From Clostridium thermarum (GTDB taxonomy: Bacteria > Bacillota > Clostridia > Clostridiales > Clostridiaceae), in NCBI RefSeq assembly GCF_006351925.1, contig NZ_CP040924.1:3408501-3472500 (forward strand): a stretch of DNA of 64,000 nt, given 5' to 3'. The notes under the pieces were generated by a model. The model was given only the letters and a program-made list of their open reading frames with translations. It did not search any database and was not told the origin of the DNA. Within the stretch, counting starts at the first letter, position 1. Each line of letters starts with the position of its first letter. The position numbers and the translations under genes were made by a program. This document shows positions 36,188-45,698 of this stretch, piece by piece.

Positions 36188-37405
36188 TTATTGCAATTTC
36201 GTAATTGTAACATCAACCTCGAAGGTAGTACCATCTCTCCATACCTTACATTTTACAATAGTTCCAATTTGGAAATTCTCTTCTAGGTCTTCGAAATCTT
36301 CTTTGGTATTGATCTTCTTCCCATTTACTTCTAATATTATATCCATGTACTTTATTCCTGCTGCATCTGCACCGGAACCATCAAGTACATTTGTCACATA
36401 TACACCATTTACGCCCTTTTCTCCAACATTTTCAGCAGTACCGCCTTCTATGCCAAAGCTTGGTCTCTCTATTTCCCTATTCTCCTGTATGGCTTGAATT
36501 ACCTTTTTGACCTCATCTATTGATATAGCAAAGCCCATACCATTCACAAAGGATTGGCTGGCATTTAAACTTACTAACCCAATAACTTCTCCTGCTTCGT
36601 TACAAAGTGGTCCTCCACTGCTGCCAGGATATATAGGAGCGTCGGTTTGAAACACCTTATAAATCATTTCCTGCCCCGTTTCATCATTTTTAACCTTAAG
36701 CTTTCTGCCTGTTGCACTTACTACCCCGGTAGTAACTGTTCCTCCATATTCCTCACCTAAGGGGTTCCCTATAGCTATGGCCATATCCCCCTGTCTTACC
36801 TTTGATGATTGGCCAAATCTTGCGGCAGGTAAGCCCTTAGCATCTATCTTTATTACTGCGATATCCCAAGTTTTATCCACACCAACCACTTGGGCTTCGT
36901 AAGGCGTTGCAGTGTTAAATGGCAGTTTAACCATTATCTTTTCCGCACCTTGTATAACATGATAATTGGTAACAATATATCCATTGGAGTCAAATACCAC
37001 ACCGGAACCGGAAAACTTACTGGTAGTATTACCTGAAAAGTCATCGGCGTTATGGCTTATGCCTACTACTGCCGGAGTCACTGTTTCTGCCACATTATTT
37101 ACGCTGTTCTTAGGTATTACGCTGCTTACCGGATATGGATCCGCAAGATATATACTGCCGGGAGAATTATAGGTTGGTCCTACAACCGATGGTTCAGCCT
37201 TAGTATCCACAATAATGGCAGCAGTAACACCACCGGACACCGATGCAATAAAAACAAAGGTAATACCTTTTAGTACGGCTTTTAACTTGGATTTTCTCTT
37301 ATTATTTCTAAATTTGATAGCACCACTGCAGTTGCTCATCCTTAAATTATCCTCTTCTTCAACATCAATATAACCTTCTCTGTGCTCGGTATATTTTCTA
37401 TTCAT
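36188..37405 (-). CDS. htrA: HtrA-type serine protease
   Basis: Surface quality-control protease. The 405-residue protein has a cytoplasmic N-terminus of about 42 residues, one transmembrane helix (about 46-64), a trypsin-like domain with the catalytic triad (His in VTNYHVIQGA, Asp in KTWDIAVIKI, Ser in GSSGGPL) and one C-terminal PDZ domain (about 315-400). It is 24 bp downstream of a histidine kinase and its response regulator, so an envelope-stress circuit that controls the protease is a reasonable inference. Confidence 0.94.
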   Translation of the reverse strand: MNRKYTEHREGYIDVEEEDNLRMSNCSGAIKFRNNKRKSKLKAVLKGITFVFIASVSGGVTAAIIVDTKAEPSVVGPTYNSPGSIYLADPYPVSSVIPKNSVNNVAETVTPAVVGISHNADDFSGNTTSKFSGSGVVFDSNGYIVTNYHVIQGAEKIMVKLPFNTATPYEAQVVGVDKTWDIAVIKIDAKGLPAARFGQSSKVRQGDMAIAIGNPLGEEYGGTVTTGVVSATGRKLKVKNDETGQEMIYKVFQTDAPIYPGSSGGPLCNEAGEVIGLVSLNASQSFVNGMGFAISIDEVKKVIQAIQENREIERPSFGIEGGTAENVGEKGVNGVYVTNVLDGSGADAAGIKYMDIILEVNGKKINTKEDFEDLEENFQIGTIVKCKVWRDGTTFEVDVTITKLQ

Positions 37406-37429
37406 GCAGCACCTCCCAACAATAATAAA

Positions 37430-38848
37430 CTATACTTTTTTCAAGGTAAAGTAAAAGGTTACGCCTTCTTTTTCTCCATTCTCTACCCATATGTCCTCAC
37501 CTAATTGCGTAAGTATATTTCTCACAATTGGCAACCCTAAGCCTGTACTAACTTTTGAAGTACGTGACTTATCCGACTTATAAAATCTTTCCCAAATGTG
37601 CCTTATATCCTCTTCCGATATTTTAGGTCCATCATTGTACAGAGAAACTAGAACCTTATCAGACTTAGTTCGAGTTACGATTTTGATGTTTCCGCCATCA
37701 TTGACGTATTTTACAGCATTGTCTAAAAGATTTGTCACTACTTGAATCACTCTATCCCTATCGCCTAACACATAGAGATGTTCATCTTGAAGTGTTACAT
37801 CAACATTCAATTGTTTTGAATTAATCTTCGCCTCAGATTTTATTACACATAATCTTATTATTTCATTGATATCCAGTTCGCTAATATTCAGCTTAAATTT
37901 TCCGGAATCTAATACGGAGAGATCCAGTAAATCGTTTACTAGTCTTGTTAGTCTTTGAATTTCTTCATAGGTTATGGTAAGGTAGTAGTTTTCTTTGTCT
38001 TTTGGAATAACTCCATCCAATATTCCTCCTATGAAGCCCTTTATAGAGGTAATTGGAGTCCTTAACTCATGAGATACATTAGAGATAAAGTCCCTCCTAT
38101 TCTTTTCTACCTTTTCAAGAGAATCGGCCATTGTATTAAAGGATTCCGCCAAGTCTCCTATTTCATCATTAGACTTAAACTGTACCCTTCTCTCAACTTC
38201 ACCCTTGGATATTTTCTGAGCCGCTCTGTTTATCTCTGCCAGAGGATGAATTATCATTTTCTTTGTCAATGCGTATATACATACAGCGGCAACTCCTATC
38301 ATCCCCAAAGCTATAGACCACATAAATACATTTTCTCTCTTAATGGGTTCATAGATTTGGGCAATTGGAGTAAAAGTAGCTATGGCTCCAAGGAATTCTT
38401 CATTTTCAAAAATAGGTATCATATAGATATACATTTCTTCATTAAATAGGTTTTGATATCTACCGGTAGTTTCTATAGTTTTTCCCTGTCTTAATTCTGT
38501 AAGTTCCTTTTCCATAAAGTTTTTAAATTCCAGATAACTATATTTATCATCAGAAACTATTAAAACAAAGCCGGTTTTGTTTATCAGAAAAATATCTGCA
38601 TCCACGTTACTTGCTAACAAGGCCATATCTTCTTTTATCCTATCACGGGGAACTTCATCATCAAAATTTATGTGTTTGATAGCTCTTTCTGACAGCACTT
38701 TTCCCTGATTGTTCATTTGAATCCTCTTTTGGTCAAAGTAATGTTTTTCTATCCGCAGAGAAAGCAATACACATATTGAGGTGACACACACCGCAGATAT
38801 CAGGGTATAAACTAATACCGTCTTATAAACAAGACCCTTCTTTCGCAT
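37430..38848 (-). CDS. Sensor histidine kinase
   Basis: A 472-residue membrane sensor with a transmembrane helix at about 9-29, an extracellular domain of about 130 residues, a second helix at about 172-192, a HAMP linker, the HisKA phosphoacceptor segment FISNVSHELRTPITS (His near residue 257), and the HATPase_c boxes (NLLDNAVKY, GLGLPIVRNI). It directly follows the response regulator gene with no gap and precedes htrA. The signal is unknown; the arrangement resembles the CiaRH-HtrA and WalRK-HtrA groupings. Confidence 0.93.
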   Translation of the reverse strand: MRKKGLVYKTVLVYTLISAVCVTSICVLLSLRIEKHYFDQKRIQMNNQGKVLSERAIKHINFDDEVPRDRIKEDMALLASNVDADIFLINKTGFVLIVSDDKYSYLEFKNFMEKELTELRQGKTIETTGRYQNLFNEEMYIYMIPIFENEEFLGAIATFTPIAQIYEPIKRENVFMWSIALGMIGVAAVCIYALTKKMIIHPLAEINRAAQKISKGEVERRVQFKSNDEIGDLAESFNTMADSLEKVEKNRRDFISNVSHELRTPITSIKGFIGGILDGVIPKDKENYYLTITYEEIQRLTRLVNDLLDLSVLDSGKFKLNISELDINEIIRLCVIKSEAKINSKQLNVDVTLQDEHLYVLGDRDRVIQVVTNLLDNAVKYVNDGGNIKIVTRTKSDKVLVSLYNDGPKISEEDIRHIWERFYKSDKSRTSKVSTGLGLPIVRNILTQLGEDIWVENGEKEGVTFYFTLKKV

Positions 38849-39535
38849 TTACTTCACCTCGAATTTATATCCAACACCCCAAACTGTTTCAATTTGCCAG
38901 TTAGGGCCTCCTTGTAATTTCTCTCTAAGCCTTTTTACGTGTACGTCTACTGTTCTGGAGTCACCGGGATAATCGTACCCCCATACTTCACAAAGTAATT
39001 GTTCCCTTGTAAATACCCTATTCTTGTTACTGGCCAAGAAATATAGCAATTCAAATTCCTTAGGAGGCATCTTGATCTCCTCCCCCCTATAAACTACATT
39101 ATAGGAGTTTACATCTATAGTTAGCTCCTGAAATGCTAAAGTCTCCTTACTTGTGTTATCTGTATTATATCTTCTTAGCACGGCCTTAACTCTTGCTAAT
39201 AACTCCTTGGGTTCAAAAGGCTTGACGATATAATCGTCTGCCCCAAGTTCCAATCCTAAAACTTTATCAAAGGTATCCCCCTTAGCGGTAAGCATTATAA
39301 CGGGAGTCTCATGTTCTTTTCTAATCCATTTCAGAACATCTATGCCATCTATATGGGGAAGCATAATATCTAGAAGTACCAGGTCCGGTTTATATTCTAT
39401 GTAAGCTTCTTGGGCACTTTTCCCGTCATGACTTACAAAAGTAGAGTAACCGGAGTTTTCGAGATACATTTTAATTACCTCTGCTATATTAATATCATCA
39501 TCTACCACAAGTACTCTAGCAATTTTCCCATCCAT
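38849..39535 (-). CDS. OmpR-family response regulator
   Basis: The 228-residue protein has a receiver domain with the acidic pair DDD (residues 12-14), phosphoacceptor Asp in PDLVLLDIMLP (about residue 56), the conserved Lys in DYIVKPFEPKE, and a winged-helix DNA-binding C-terminus (PPKEFELLYFLASNKNRVFT, DVHVKRLREKL). It is paired with the sensor kinase, whose gene abuts it. It probably regulates its own operon including htrA. Confidence 0.95.
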   Translation of the reverse strand: MDGKIARVLVVDDDINIAEVIKMYLENSGYSTFVSHDGKSAQEAYIEYKPDLVLLDIMLPHIDGIDVLKWIRKEHETPVIMLTAKGDTFDKVLGLELGADDYIVKPFEPKELLARVKAVLRRYNTDNTSKETLAFQELTIDVNSYNVVYRGEEIKMPPKEFELLYFLASNKNRVFTREQLLCEVWGYDYPGDSRTVDVHVKRLREKLQGGPNWQIETVWGVGYKFEVK

Positions 39536-39756
39536 ATCTTACACTCCTTAAATATAAGTTCTAAAAACTAAGTCTCAAACAACATTATATTTTTATTATC
39601 AAAATTTTGCAACAATTCAAGAATCCGTTTAACTTCTACATATATATAATTTAACACATTTACATACCTATTTAGTATACTATATTAAAAATGTTACAAA
39701 TTATTAACTTAATCAATCAATATTTTTCACTTATTACTCATTATTAAATAAAAAAA

Positions 39757-39787
39757 AACAGCCTGAGACTTATGGCCCCAGGTTGTT
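39757..39787 (-). terminator. prs terminator
   Basis: A 9-bp stem with one G-T pair (39757-39765 with 39779-39787) is followed by nine T's on the minus strand, after the prs stop. Confidence 0.88.
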
Positions 39788-39793
39788 CGTAAA

Positions 39794-40753
39794 TTAATCT
39801 TCAAAAAGCTTACTGATTGGCAGATCTTCATAAACCCTCTTAATCGCCTCAGCAAATATAGGTGCTACAGAAAGAGTCCTTATTTTATCTATCATTCTAT
39901 CTTCTGTCACATTTATTGTATTAAGCATAACCAATTCTTTTATAGCAGAATCTCTTATTCTATCTATTGCAGGTCCGGAAAGTACACCATGGGAACAGCA
40001 GGCATAAACTTCTGTAGCTCCCAATTCTGAAAGAGCATTTGCAGCATTAGTTATAGTTCCTGCAGTGTCTATCATATCATCAACCAATATGCAAGTCTTT
40101 CCCTTAACCTCTCCAATTATGTTCATTATTTCACACACGTTAGCCCTTGGCCTTCTCTTGTCAATAATAGCAATAGGAGCGTTAAGTTTATCTGCAAATT
40201 TTCTAGCTCTTGTTACACTGCCTAAGTCAGGTGATATAACAACAACATCATCGTTGTCCTTGAAGCCTTTTCCCACAAAGTAATTTGAAAGTAATGGTGC
40301 CCCCATTAAATTATCCAGTGGTATGTTGAAGTAACCTTGAATCTGTGCCGCATGTAAATCCATTGTTAATACTCTGTCTGCACCGGCAGTTGCTATAAGA
40401 TCAGCAACTAACTTAGCGGTAATCGGATCTCTTGCCTTAGTCTTTCTATCCTGTCGTGCATATCCATAGTATGGTATAACAGCAGTTATTCTTCCAGCAG
40501 AAGCTCTTTTAAAAGCATCCATCATTATTAGAAGTTCCATAAGATTATCATTAACCGGAGCATTGGTAGGCTGAACTACAAAGACGTCAGCACCTCTAAC
40601 TGTTTCATTGATGTCAACAGATATCTCTCCATCACTGAATTTTCCTACTTTGGATTTCCCCAGGTCTACTCCTAATGCATCTGCTATGTCTTTAGCCAAT
40701 TGTGGATGTGAGTTCCCTGTAAAGATTTTTATGTTCTTACCATGGGTTATCAT
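39794..40753 (-). CDS. prs: Ribose-phosphate pyrophosphokinase
   Basis: Makes PRPP from ribose 5-phosphate and ATP. The 319-residue protein begins with [20 protein letters not shown], has the catalytic flexible-loop [12 protein letters not shown], the [19 protein letters not shown] segment and the PRPP-binding [14 protein letters not shown]. It is 23 bp downstream of glmU, the glmU-prs pair of Firmicutes. Confidence 0.98.
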   Translation of the reverse strand: MITHGKNIKIFTGNSHPQLAKDIADALGVDLGKSKVGKFSDGEISVDINETVRGADVFVVQPTNAPVNDNLMELLIMMDAFKRASAGRITAVIPYYGYARQDRKTKARDPITAKLVADLIATAGADRVLTMDLHAAQIQGYFNIPLDNLMGAPLLSNYFVGKGFKDNDDVVVISPDLGSVTRARKFADKLNAPIAIIDKRRPRANVCEIMNIIGEVKGKTCILVDDMIDTAGTITNAANALSELGATEVYACCSHGVLSGPAIDRIRDSAIKELVMLNTINVTEDRMIDKIRTLSVAPIFAEAIKRVYEDLPISKLFED

Positions 40754-40776
40754 TTAGTAAGCCTCCCTTTGTTAAT

Positions 40777-42144
40777 CTATTTATTTGAGTTTCTCCTATT
40801 AACCCAACCTTCTATATTTACCTGCTTTGCTCTGGCAATGGCAAGGCTTCCACTGGGTACTTCCCTGGTTATAGTGGAACCTGCAGCAATATATGAATTA
40901 TCCTTAACTTCTACCGGAGAAACAAGATTTGTGTTACAGCCAATAAAAGCATTGTTGCCAATTATAGTTTTATGTTTTTTCTTTCCATCATAATTTACTA
41001 CCACTGTACCACAACCAAAATTACAGTCTCTTCCGACCTCAGCATCTCCTATATATGTAAGATGGGACACTTTAGTATTATCACCAATGGTAGATTTCTT
41101 AATCTCTACGAAATCTCCAATTCTGGCATTATTGCCTATAACACTTTCAGGCCTTATATATGCATAGGGCCCTACAGTGGTATTTTCTCCGATGGAGCTT
41201 TCAAGTATAACAGAGCTTTGAACTGTTACCCCTTTTTCTATAATACTATCCTGTATTCTGTTATTAGGATATATTACACATCCACTCTTTATTATTGTTT
41301 TTCCTTGAAGTACATTTCCGGGATATATAAGGGTATCACTTTCTATCTCAACTTCACTATCAATATATGTTGTTTTCGGATCAATTATAGTAACTCCGTT
41401 TATCATATGTTTTTTATTTATTCTCTCACGCATAACCTGTTCAGCAACGGCTAATTCAACTCTGGAATTAACGCCTAAAGTCTCTTCAAAATCAGTGGTT
41501 AGAGCGCCTACTCTCTTACCTTCACTTTTTAGGATAGCTATGACATCTGTAAGGTAGTATTCCCCTTGAGCATTGTCATTGGTAAGCTTATTTAAACTCT
41601 CCAGCAAACTCTCTATATCAAAAACATACATTCCTGCATTAACTTCCTTAACCAATAATTGTTCCTCAGTGCAGTCCTTATGTTCAACTATTTTTTCTAC
41701 GCCTTCTGCATCCCTGATAATTCTTCCGTAACCTTGAGGATTTTCCATGATTGATGTCAATATAACCGCACTATAGCCGCCCTCTTCATGGTGCTTTATC
41801 AAGCTTTGTACTGTTTCTACCTTGATAAGTGGAGCATCACCTGTAAAAATGGCCACAGCCCCCTTTTTCCCCTGCAGAAAATCTTTAGCACAAATAACGG
41901 CATGTCCTGTTCCTAATTGTTTGTCCTGAAAACTGTAGGAAACCTGTCGGGAACTTGTCATTTCCTTAACCTTATCAGCACCTTTACCAACAATCACATT
42001 GACTTCCTCTAAACCTGCAGCCCTCATAGTATCGATAACGTGATTAACCATTTCCTTACCGCATACTTTATGAAGCACTTTCGGAAGTTCAGATTTCATC
42101 CTTTTACCTTCCCCTGCTGCAAGTATCACAGCACATTTATACAT
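40777..42144 (-). CDS. glmU: Bifunctional UDP-N-acetylglucosamine pyrophosphorylase / GlcN-1-P acetyltransferase
   Basis: Catalyses the last two steps of UDP-GlcNAc synthesis for the cell wall. With ATG 42144 (GGAGAGGTG upstream) it is 455 residues. The N-terminal half has the nucleotidyltransferase signature [19 protein letters not shown] and FTGDAPLI; the C-terminal half is a left-handed beta helix of hexapeptide repeats (from about residue 250) with the acetyltransferase site near [11 protein letters not shown] and [10 protein letters not shown]. Start codons further upstream lack a good ribosome site. Confidence 0.97.
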   Translation of the reverse strand: MYKCAVILAAGEGKRMKSELPKVLHKVCGKEMVNHVIDTMRAAGLEEVNVIVGKGADKVKEMTSSRQVSYSFQDKQLGTGHAVICAKDFLQGKKGAVAIFTGDAPLIKVETVQSLIKHHEEGGYSAVILTSIMENPQGYGRIIRDAEGVEKIVEHKDCTEEQLLVKEVNAGMYVFDIESLLESLNKLTNDNAQGEYYLTDVIAILKSEGKRVGALTTDFEETLGVNSRVELAVAEQVMRERINKKHMINGVTIIDPKTTYIDSEVEIESDTLIYPGNVLQGKTIIKSGCVIYPNNRIQDSIIEKGVTVQSSVILESSIGENTTVGPYAYIRPESVIGNNARIGDFVEIKKSTIGDNTKVSHLTYIGDAEVGRDCNFGCGTVVVNYDGKKKHKTIIGNNAFIGCNTNLVSPVEVKDNSYIAAGSTITREVPSGSLAIARAKQVNIEGWVNRRNSNK

Positions 42145-42270
42145 ATTAACACCTCTCCACGGCACTTTTGTACAGCTTTATACATAAAGCCCCTTACTAT
42201 CCTCATATATTATATTTTATAGTATTCCCTTTTTCAACCTTTATACTGTTTTTAGAAAATTTGAAAAAAT

Positions 42271-42295
42271 AAAAAGGAGTATACAACTCCTTTTT
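42271..42295 (-). terminator. spoVG terminator
   Basis: A 10-bp stem AAAAAGGAGT/ACTCCTTTTT (42271-42280 with 42286-42295) is followed by T's on the minus strand. It partly separates spoVG from glmU. Confidence 0.85.
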
Positions 42296-42584
42296 ATTCC
42301 TCAACACTTTCTGCAGCTTCAGGTTCTTCATTTTTAACCTTAGCATACTCTTCCAAAATTGCATTTTGGATTTTTTCTCTTGTATCTGTATTGATAGGAT
42401 GTGCTATGTCCTTAAACTCTCCATCCGGAGTCTTTCTGCTGGGCATAGCTATGAATAAGCCATTTTGTCCTTCTATAACCTTTATATCATGAACTACAAA
42501 TTCATTGTCAAAGGTAACAGAAACGATAGCCTTCATCTTTCCATCGGCTGCAATTTTTCTAATTCTAACATCAGTTATCTGCAT
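42294..42584 (-). CDS. spoVG: Septation/sporulation regulator SpoVG
   Basis: A 96-residue nucleic-acid-binding protein ([20 protein letters not shown] at the N-terminus; [20 protein letters not shown] in the middle) that affects septum formation and many regulons in Firmicutes. The upstream region has a sigma-H-like promoter, as in B. subtilis. It lies between purR and glmU, as in B. subtilis (yabJ is missing here). Confidence 0.97.
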   Translation of the reverse strand: MQITDVRIRKIAADGKMKAIVSVTFDNEFVVHDIKVIEGQNGLFIAMPSRKTPDGEFKDIAHPINTDTREKIQNAILEEYAKVKNEEPEAAESVEE

Positions 42585-42619
42585 TTAAAATCCACCTCCG
42601 TGATGCTTTATGTCTATAT

Positions 42620-42648
42620 TAGTTCTCTATGGATTTGAAATTTCCTCT
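42620..42648 (-). promoter_or_regulatory. Sigma-H-like promoter of spoVG
   Basis: On the minus strand AGAGGAAAT (42640-42648) matches the sigma-H -35 pattern RnAGGAwww, and AGAGAACTA (42620-42628), spaced 11 bp, is one base from the -10 pattern RnnGAATww. spoVG is a classical sigma-H gene. Confidence 0.55.
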
Positions 42649-42688
42649 TTTTTTTAATAAAAAAATATCAAATTTTTTGAATATTTTT

Positions 42689-43504
42689 TTATTTGTAAAA
42701 CTTTGACGGTGAAAATATTGCTTTTCCTTCATTATTTATACCGCAGTAATCTATTATGGACATGTAATCTCGTACAAGTTTCTTGGGAGTATCAACATTG
42801 TCAACAAGCACACCAATCCCCACAAGCTGGCTTTCGAATTCTTTTAAAAGCTCTAGTATACCTAAAGCGGTTCCTCCCGCCTTCATAAAGTCATCAATAA
42901 ATATACAGTTGCTTCCCTTTTTAATTGACCGCTTTGCCAAAGACATGTTTTGAATTCTTCCGCTGCTTCCGGTTACGTAATTTATGGTAACAGTAGGCCC
43001 CTCAGTAACCTTATTATCCCTTCTGACAATCACTAATTGTACCGCAAGATTTTTAGCTACCTCATAGGCTAAGGGAATACCTTTTGTTTCAACAGTGACT
43101 ACGTAATCAAGTGGAAGATCTTTAAATTGATATGCCAATATTGCTCCAGCTTTTTGTATGACCTGAGGATTATACATAATATCTGTCATATAGATAAAAT
43201 TTCCCGGTATGATTCTACTGCTATCTGCCATGGCCTCGCACAACTCTGCAGCAAACTTTTTACACTCTTCTTCTCCTACTCCGACCACATATTTTACTCC
43301 TCCGGCAGCACCGGCTATTGTTTCTACGCTTCCAATATTTAAAGCACTGAAAGATTGTTTTATCATAACAATGTCTTCACTGATAGTTGACTTTGCAGCA
43401 TTCAGCATTTCAGTAAAAGTATTTAAATTAATAACCTTATTAGGATTTTCTACAAGTATCTTTGTTATAGCTGAAATTCTATTATTTCTGCTAAACTTAT
43501 CCAC
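42689..43504 (-). CDS. purR: Purine operon repressor PurR (PRPP-responsive)
   Basis: Firmicute-type PurR: an N-terminal winged helix (SRNNRISAITKILVENP, residues about 5-21) and a phosphoribosyltransferase-like domain that senses PRPP (CIFIDDFMKAGGTALGI). Starting at the GTG at 43504 (VDKFSRNN, preceded by GGTGAT) gives 271 residues, as in relatives. A longer frame reaching an ATG at 43558 has no ribosome site. It lies upstream of spoVG, as in B. subtilis. Confidence 0.93.
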   Translation of the reverse strand: MDKFSRNNRISAITKILVENPNKVINLNTFTEMLNAAKSTISEDIVMIKQSFSALNIGSVETIAGAAGGVKYVVGVGEEECKKFAAELCEAMADSSRIIPGNFIYMTDIMYNPQVIQKAGAILAYQFKDLPLDYVVTVETKGIPLAYEVAKNLAVQLVIVRRDNKVTEGPTVTINYVTGSSGRIQNMSLAKRSIKKGSNCIFIDDFMKAGGTALGILELLKEFESQLVGIGVLVDNVDTPKKLVRDYMSIIDYCGINNEGKAIFSPSKFYK

Positions 43505-43638
43505 GTTATCACCACACCAATCACGAATTATATTGTTTTTTACAATATTATTATTCATATTTTATTCTAATTTCTGAACAATATCAATAGAAAGGCTTTA
43601 AAATATTTGATTGCTGCAACCATATTCAACAATACTAC

Positions 43639-43655
43639 ATGTTCATATCGAACAT
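43639..43655. promoter_or_regulatory. Palindrome between purR and murC (possible PurR operator)
   Basis: ATGTTC-5-GAACAT lies in the 359-bp gap between the divergent purR and murC genes. The right arm in context (CATATCGAACATT) matches 11 of 13 positions of the PurBox AWWWCCGAACWWT, but the two arms are closer together than in B. subtilis. The rest of the gap shows no gene. Confidence 0.4.
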
Positions 43656-43863
43656 TATGAATAATGGGCACAAACTTATCAAGTTTATATAGTTTTGGGA
43701 CAATATTTTCATAGGCGGAATATAATAAGTATATATGTATTACCATTAAAATCCATATTTTGCTGAAGTGATGTTTTTTTTATTAAAAAATTGTATATAA
43801 TATTAAGGAATATATTTCCCATATTTTTCATAAAACTTTTATTATTTTTAAGGAGTGATATTT

Positions 43864-45240
43864 TTGACTTTCGACTTAGACGGAGATATTAATAAAAGGG
43901 TTCATTTCATCGGCATTGGCGGTATAAGCATGAGCGCTCTTGCCCAAATTTTACTAGAAAGAGGCTATAAAGTTTCCGGATCAGATATGAAGAGTTCTAA
44001 TATAATAAAAAAACTTAAGGATAAAGGTGCTGAGATTTACATAGGTCATCATGCTGACAATGTCCTTTCCTCTGACCTTGTAGTATATACCGCAGCAGTT
44101 TCCATGGAAAATCCGGAAATCCTTAAAGCATCGGAACTTAATATTCCAATAATGGACAGGGCGGAGTTTTTAGGCGCTATTATGAAAGGTCATAGATATA
44201 ATATTGCTGTCACCGGAACCCATGGTAAAACCACCACCACATCTATGATATCTCATATTTTATTGGAAGCACAGGTTGACCCTACTATATTAGTAGGCGG
44301 AGAACTAGATTTAATTGATGGGAATGTCCGCACTGGGAAAAGCGAATATTTTATTACTGAGGCTTGTGAATATAAAGGGTCCTTTCTAAAGTTCTATCCG
44401 TATATGGGGATAATACTAAATATTGATGCTGATCACCTTGATTATTACAGAGATATTGATCATATAAAGGATACCTTTGAACAATTTACAAAGCTTATAC
44501 CTAAAGAGGGCTATTTCATCGGAAATACTGAGGATGAGCGAGTAAAGGAGCTCATGGATAAATGTAGCTGTAATACTGTCAGCTATGGCTTCAATAAAGG
44601 AACACTTCAGGCTCATAACATAAGCTTTAACCATAAAGGCTGCCCATCCTTTGATGTTATTCATGAGAGGAAATTTCTCTTCCGTATAACTCTCAGCGTA
44701 CCAGGAAAGCATAATGTATTAAATTCCTTGGCAGCTATAGGTTCAGCTTTGGCCTTGAATATAGATAAGCAGCATATAATTCAAGGGCTTCTCTCCTATG
44801 GAGGTACCCATAAGAGGTTTGAGCTGAAGGGTGTAAAAAACGGTGTCACCGTTATCGATGATTACGCTCATCATCCTACAGAAATAAAGGCTACTCTAAG
44901 TACAGCAAAAAACTATCCTCATAAGAGAATTCTGTGTGTATTTCAACCACATACTTATTCCAGAACTCTTGCCTTGCTAGATGACTTTGTGGAAAGCTTT
45001 TATGATGCTGACGAGGTTATTCTGGCCGATATATATGCAGCCAGGGAAAAAGATACAGGAATTATAAGTTCTGATAAACTTGGTGACAGGCTAAGAGAAA
45101 AGTCCGTAAAATGTACAAATATTCATAGCTTTAAAGATATTGCAGCTTACTTAGAAGCAAATGCCCGTGAGGGGGACCTTATCCTGACCCTTGGCGCCGG
45201 AGATATAGTAAAGGTAGGTGAAGAGTTTCTTCAATTATAA
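43864..45240 (+). CDS. murC: UDP-N-acetylmuramate--L-alanine ligase
   Basis: Adds the first amino acid to UDP-MurNAc. From the TTG at 43864 (AAGGAG, 8 nt spacing) the protein is 458 residues: N-terminal UDP-binding [14 protein letters not shown], ATPase loop [11 protein letters not shown] (about 117-127), [10 protein letters not shown], and C-terminal [13 protein letters not shown] and [13 protein letters not shown] three codons earlier overlaps the ribosome site. It stands apart from the other mur genes and is divergent from purR. Confidence 0.96.
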   Translation: MTFDLDGDINKRVHFIGIGGISMSALAQILLERGYKVSGSDMKSSNIIKKLKDKGAEIYIGHHADNVLSSDLVVYTAAVSMENPEILKASELNIPIMDRAEFLGAIMKGHRYNIAVTGTHGKTTTTSMISHILLEAQVDPTILVGGELDLIDGNVRTGKSEYFITEACEYKGSFLKFYPYMGIILNIDADHLDYYRDIDHIKDTFEQFTKLIPKEGYFIGNTEDERVKELMDKCSCNTVSYGFNKGTLQAHNISFNHKGCPSFDVIHERKFLFRITLSVPGKHNVLNSLAAIGSALALNIDKQHIIQGLLSYGGTHKRFELKGVKNGVTVIDDYAHHPTEIKATLSTAKNYPHKRILCVFQPHTYSRTLALLDDFVESFYDADEVILADIYAAREKDTGIISSDKLGDRLREKSVKCTNIHSFKDIAAYLEANAREGDLILTLGAGDIVKVGEEFLQL

Positions 45241-45351
45241 ATATAATAGTATAATAAAAAAATAATAACTTTTTAGAAAATCTATTGACATATTAAGGCA
45301 AAAGTAGTATCCTGTAATGGTATTATAATAATAAAAAAGGAGGTAGGAACG

Positions 45352-45468
45352 ATGTTAACAGTAAAATTTGGACTTGCAATGAACGGCAACTTAAGAGCGT
45401 TTAATTCCTGTAGTTTTGCTTTTGCAAGAAATATCGGTAGCCCTATCTCTAGAAAAAATAGCCATTAA
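45352..45468 (+). CDS. Leader peptide of the ABC exporter operon (about 38 aa)
   Basis: A short open frame beginning MLTVKFGLAMNGNLRAFNSC and ending RKNSH, with a very strong ribosome site (AAGGAGG, 8-9 nt upstream). A TTGACA element lies about 65 bp upstream (45286-45291). It is followed by two tandem terminators and then two ABC transporter genes. The layout matches translation-controlled attenuators such as bmrB-bmrCD of B. subtilis, in which ribosome stalling by antibiotics lets transcription pass. The peptide itself is not recognised. Start coordinate accurate to about one base. Confidence 0.6.
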   Translation: MLTVKFGLAMNGNLRAFNSCSFAFARNIGSPISRKNSH

Positions 45469-45508
45469 AGGTATTATTTATAGAGTACGCTGTGATTTGT
45501 TAAATTGC

Positions 45509-45600
45509 GGCCATGGGCTATCACCCATGGCCTTTTTATATCCTTCAGGGACTTCTTTTGCCTGGAGCTTATACTGCCATGGGATACCCATGGCTTTTTT
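45509..45600 (+). promoter_or_regulatory. Tandem terminators / candidate attenuator before the ABC exporter
   Basis: Terminator 1 has arms GGCCATGGG/CCCATGGCC (45509-45517, 45524-45532) followed by TTTTT. Terminator 2 has arms GCCATGGG/CCCATGGC (45576-45583, 45587-45594) followed by TTTTTT. The arms are interchangeable: the 3' arm of terminator 1 can pair with the 5' arm of terminator 2, which would break both hairpins and act as an antiterminator. Confidence 0.7.
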
Positions 45601-45698
45601 CATTTAAGCTATTCTTAATTCAACACCATCTGCTGTCAAATACATATATGAAAATAATAGGACAGCAGAGTATCATCAACAAGAGGGGGGAATAATTT

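Noticed and set aside
45416..45607. Plus-strand ORF of 63 codons (MLLQEIS...) over the attenuator
   Set aside because: It starts at TTG without a ribosome site and reads through both terminator hairpins; the overlapping short leader ORF with a strong ribosome site is the better candidate.
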